6,642 bases of DNA from Halomonas halophila. GTDB lineage: Bacteria; Pseudomonadota; Gammaproteobacteria; Pseudomonadales; Halomonadaceae. The notes below the pieces were generated by a model. It did not search any database and had not been told where the DNA came from. It was given only the letters and a program-made list of their open reading frames with translations. Of the stretch, positions 4,913-6,642 are shown piece by piece. The position numbers and the translations under genes are program-made. Every line of letters begins with the position of its first letter. The first letter of the stretch is position 1. The DNA lies in contig DJIP01000320.1 of the NCBI GenBank assembly GCA_002433675.1, positions 1-6,642 on the forward strand, written 5' to 3'.

Positions 4913-6601
4913 TCAGCGTGGTGCCCGCGGGATCGGGTCCTCGGTCTGGATACTGTCGAACAGCAGCGCGCGGGGATCGTCGCTGATCTTGCGAGCGGCC
5001 GGCTGCAGGTCACGCACCAGACGTTCGACCTCGTTCAGCGTGCGGGTCAGGTCCTGGTAGACGCTGGATTCCGGCGACAGCCCGTCGAGGGTGCGGCGCA
5101 GCTCGACCAGGGTCTGGTTGAGGTTGCCGGGCAAGCCCTGGGTCTCGGGGTTGTCGAGCAGGCTGTTCATGCTCTGCACCAGTGAGCGGGCCTGGGTCAG
5201 CATCGCCTCGGAGACCTGAAGGTTGCGGTCGAGTCCCGACAGGATAGGCTCGATCTCGAGGCGGTTGAGCTTGTCGAGCAGGGCGGTGACCTGGGCCTGG
5301 ATCTGGGCAAGGCCAGCCGAGGCGGTGGGGAACACCGGGCGGTCGGCGAAGGTCTCGGCCAGATACTGGCCCTGCAGCTCTTCGTCGATCTTGAGGTCGA
5401 CGAACAGCGCCCCGGTCAACAGGCTGCCGCTCTTGAGGGTCGCGCGCAGGCCGCGTTCGAACAGGCGGTCGAAGCGCTCGCGCCATTCCTGCAGATCCAG
5501 TTCGTTGGCGCCGATGCCCAGACGCTGAGGTTCGATGCGGATCAGTACCGGTATGGCCAGCTTGTCGCGGTTATCCGGCTGGGGTGAGGTGAAGTTCCAG
5601 GGGACGGCTGCCACGGTGCCGATGCGCACGCCACGGAATTCCACCGGGGCACCGCGGGACAGGCCGCGCACGGTGTCCTCATTGAGCAGCACGTACTCGA
5701 GATAGCGATTGAAGGTACCCTGTCGGGCGGCCTCCTCATCGGCATAGAGTTCGTAGCTGGCGTCCTCTTCCGCCTCCTTGCCGGCGGGAATGTCGTCGGG
5801 CACCCCAAAGGTGACGCCGCCGCCGAGCAGGGCTTCCAGCGACTCGACCTGCACCTGGAAGCCGTCGGAGCCGAAGCGCACGTCGATGCCGCTGGTGGCC
5901 CAGAAGCGGGTGTTCTCGGTGACCAGGGTATCGTAGGGGCTCTCGATGAAGATGCGGTGGTGCATGCTCTGGGTGGAGACATCGAAGTCGGCCTCTTCGA
6001 CCCGCCCGACGCTGACGCCCTGGAAGGTGACGGCGTCACCCACGCTGAGCGAGTTGCCGACCTGGCTGACCAGGTTGAGGCGCAGCCCCTGGGCGCCGGG
6101 GGGTGCTACCGGGGGCTGGTCGCTGACGTCGAATTCGCGAGCATCCACCTCGCTGCGGCCCGGCTCGAGCTGGATATAGGCACCGGACAGTACGGTGCCA
6201 AGTCCGCTGATACCCTCGCGCCCGATACGCGGCTTGACCACCCAGAAGTGGGTGTCCTCGACCAGCATCTTCTCGGCCTGGGGCTCCATCTGAGCGGTGA
6301 TTTCGACGCCGGAAAGATCGTCGCTGAGCGCTACCGAGGTGACCTTGCCGACCTCCACGTTACGGGTCTTGATCAAGGTCTTGCCGGCCTCGATGCCGTC
6401 GGCGGAAGGCAGATGCAGGGCGATCTGGGGGCCACGGCTGGCATAGTTGTCGTAGACCAGCCAGGCGCCGATCAGCAGGGCCACGAAAGGCACGATCCAC
6501 ACCGGCGACAGCCGTTTCTGCTGGGTCGGCGCGGCGCGGTGCATGTCCTTGTCGGACGGCGCTGGCGGGTTGTCGGGGTGGCGCGTATCGGCGTCACTCA
6601 T
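4913..6601 (-). CDS. pqiB: PqiB, three-MCE-domain intermembrane lipid transport protein
   Basis: Periplasm-spanning component of the Pqi system. In E. coli, PqiB forms a hexameric tube of stacked MCE rings, anchored in the inner membrane, that carries lipids across the periplasm. The 562-residue product (E. coli about 546) has a polar, proline-rich cytoplasmic N-terminus (1-30), one membrane helix at about 33-50, then three MCE domains at roughly 57-148, 172-268 and 296-405. Family landmarks include VEVGKV (82-87), GVSVGRV (195-201) and RGAPVEFRGVRIGTV (316-330). Residues from about 428 to 535 are helical and heptad-like, matching the C-terminal coiled-coil needle of PqiB. Three rather than seven MCE domains distinguish it from LetB/YebT. 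The ATG at 6601 has AAGGAAG six bases upstream. pqiC follows downstream on the same strand. Expression may respond to redox or envelope stress as in E. coli, but no promoter is within the window. Confidence 0.97.
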   Translation of the reverse strand: MSDADTRHPDNPPAPSDKDMHRAAPTQQKRLSPVWIVPFVALLIGAWLVYDNYASRGPQIALHLPSADGIEAGKTLIKTRNVEVGKVTSVALSDDLSGVEITAQMEPQAEKMLVEDTHFWVVKPRIGREGISGLGTVLSGAYIQLEPGRSEVDAREFDVSDQPPVAPPGAQGLRLNLVSQVGNSLSVGDAVTFQGVSVGRVEEADFDVSTQSMHHRIFIESPYDTLVTENTRFWATSGIDVRFGSDGFQVQVESLEALLGGGVTFGVPDDIPAGKEAEEDASYELYADEEAARQGTFNRYLEYVLLNEDTVRGLSRGAPVEFRGVRIGTVAAVPWNFTSPQPDNRDKLAIPVLIRIEPQRLGIGANELDLQEWRERFDRLFERGLRATLKSGSLLTGALFVDLKIDEELQGQYLAETFADRPVFPTASAGLAQIQAQVTALLDKLNRLEIEPILSGLDRNLQVSEAMLTQARSLVQSMNSLLDNPETQGLPGNLNQTLVELRRTLDGLSPESSVYQDLTRTLNEVERLVRDLQPAARKISDDPRALLFDSIQTEDPIPRAPR

Positions 6602-6642
6602 GATGTGCTTCCTTGTTCATCCGGCGCAGTGCGATGGGGTGA
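6594..6642 (-). CDS. Probable 3' end of pqiA, frame uncertain, cut by the window edge
   Basis: Only about 16 codons are available, too few to identify by similarity; the expectation of pqiA rests on the conserved pqiABC order. All three minus-strand frames are short. One (ending HHE) stops at TGA 6596-6594 and overlaps the pqiB start by eight bases; it has the G/C-rich third codon positions typical of the neighbours. A second stops at TGA 6600-6598, an ATGA overlap. The third stops at 6619-6617, leaving a 15-base gap. I weakly prefer the first. PqiA would be the multi-pass inner-membrane partner of PqiB. Confidence 0.3.
   Translation of the reverse strand, partial: HPIALRRMNKEAHHE

Noticed and set aside
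4238..5185. Plus-strand open frame of 315 codons spanning pqiC and the 3' end of pqiB
   Set aside because: It runs antisense across two well-supported genes and their spacer, has no family features, and its composition is that of a mirror frame of GC-rich codons.

Overview
The window is a GC-rich piece of ordinary bacterial chromosome in which every real gene lies on the minus strand, so it reads from the right end to the left end. Codon usage, the close resemblance of several proteins to Escherichia coli counterparts, and the Gram-negative envelope genes (an outer-membrane lipoprotein and an MCE-family tunnel protein) point to a gammaproteobacterium. A Halomonas-like organism would fit, but that genus-level guess is an inference. 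I see no transposase, integrase, phage gene, CRISPR array, tRNA or rRNA.

Right part (about 4250-6642): the downstream two thirds of a pqiABC operon. pqiB (4913-6601) encodes a membrane-anchored protein with three MCE domains, and pqiC (4250-4831) encodes its outer-membrane lipoprotein partner. The last bases of the window probably hold the 3' end of pqiA. The products are expected to form a lipid-trafficking bridge between the inner and outer membranes. An 81-base gap with a small inverted repeat separates pqiB from pqiC.

Middle (about 2684-4249): a 219-base intergenic region, the longest gene-free stretch in the window. It holds a hairpin followed by a T tract, a weak extended -10 element and a second hairpin just before rhlE. 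rhlE (2684-4030) encodes a DEAD-box RNA helicase with a full set of motifs and a disordered basic tail. A strong GC-rich hairpin follows it.

Left part (1-2588): an unrecognised 166-residue protein with a helical, charged N-terminus (2088-2588), a CynX/NimT-type major facilitator transporter (776-2005), and the first 244 codons of a cytoplasmic (type I) L-asparaginase (1-732), cut by the window edge. The transporter and asparaginase are only 43 bases apart and could be co-transcribed.

For the transporter, rhlE and pqiC the longest open frame overstates the gene. A Shine-Dalgarno sequence in front of an internal ATG, plus family N-termini, supports the shorter starts used here. I found no evidence of a new multi-gene system. 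The most interesting non-coding signal is the structured rhlE leader/pqi terminator region.
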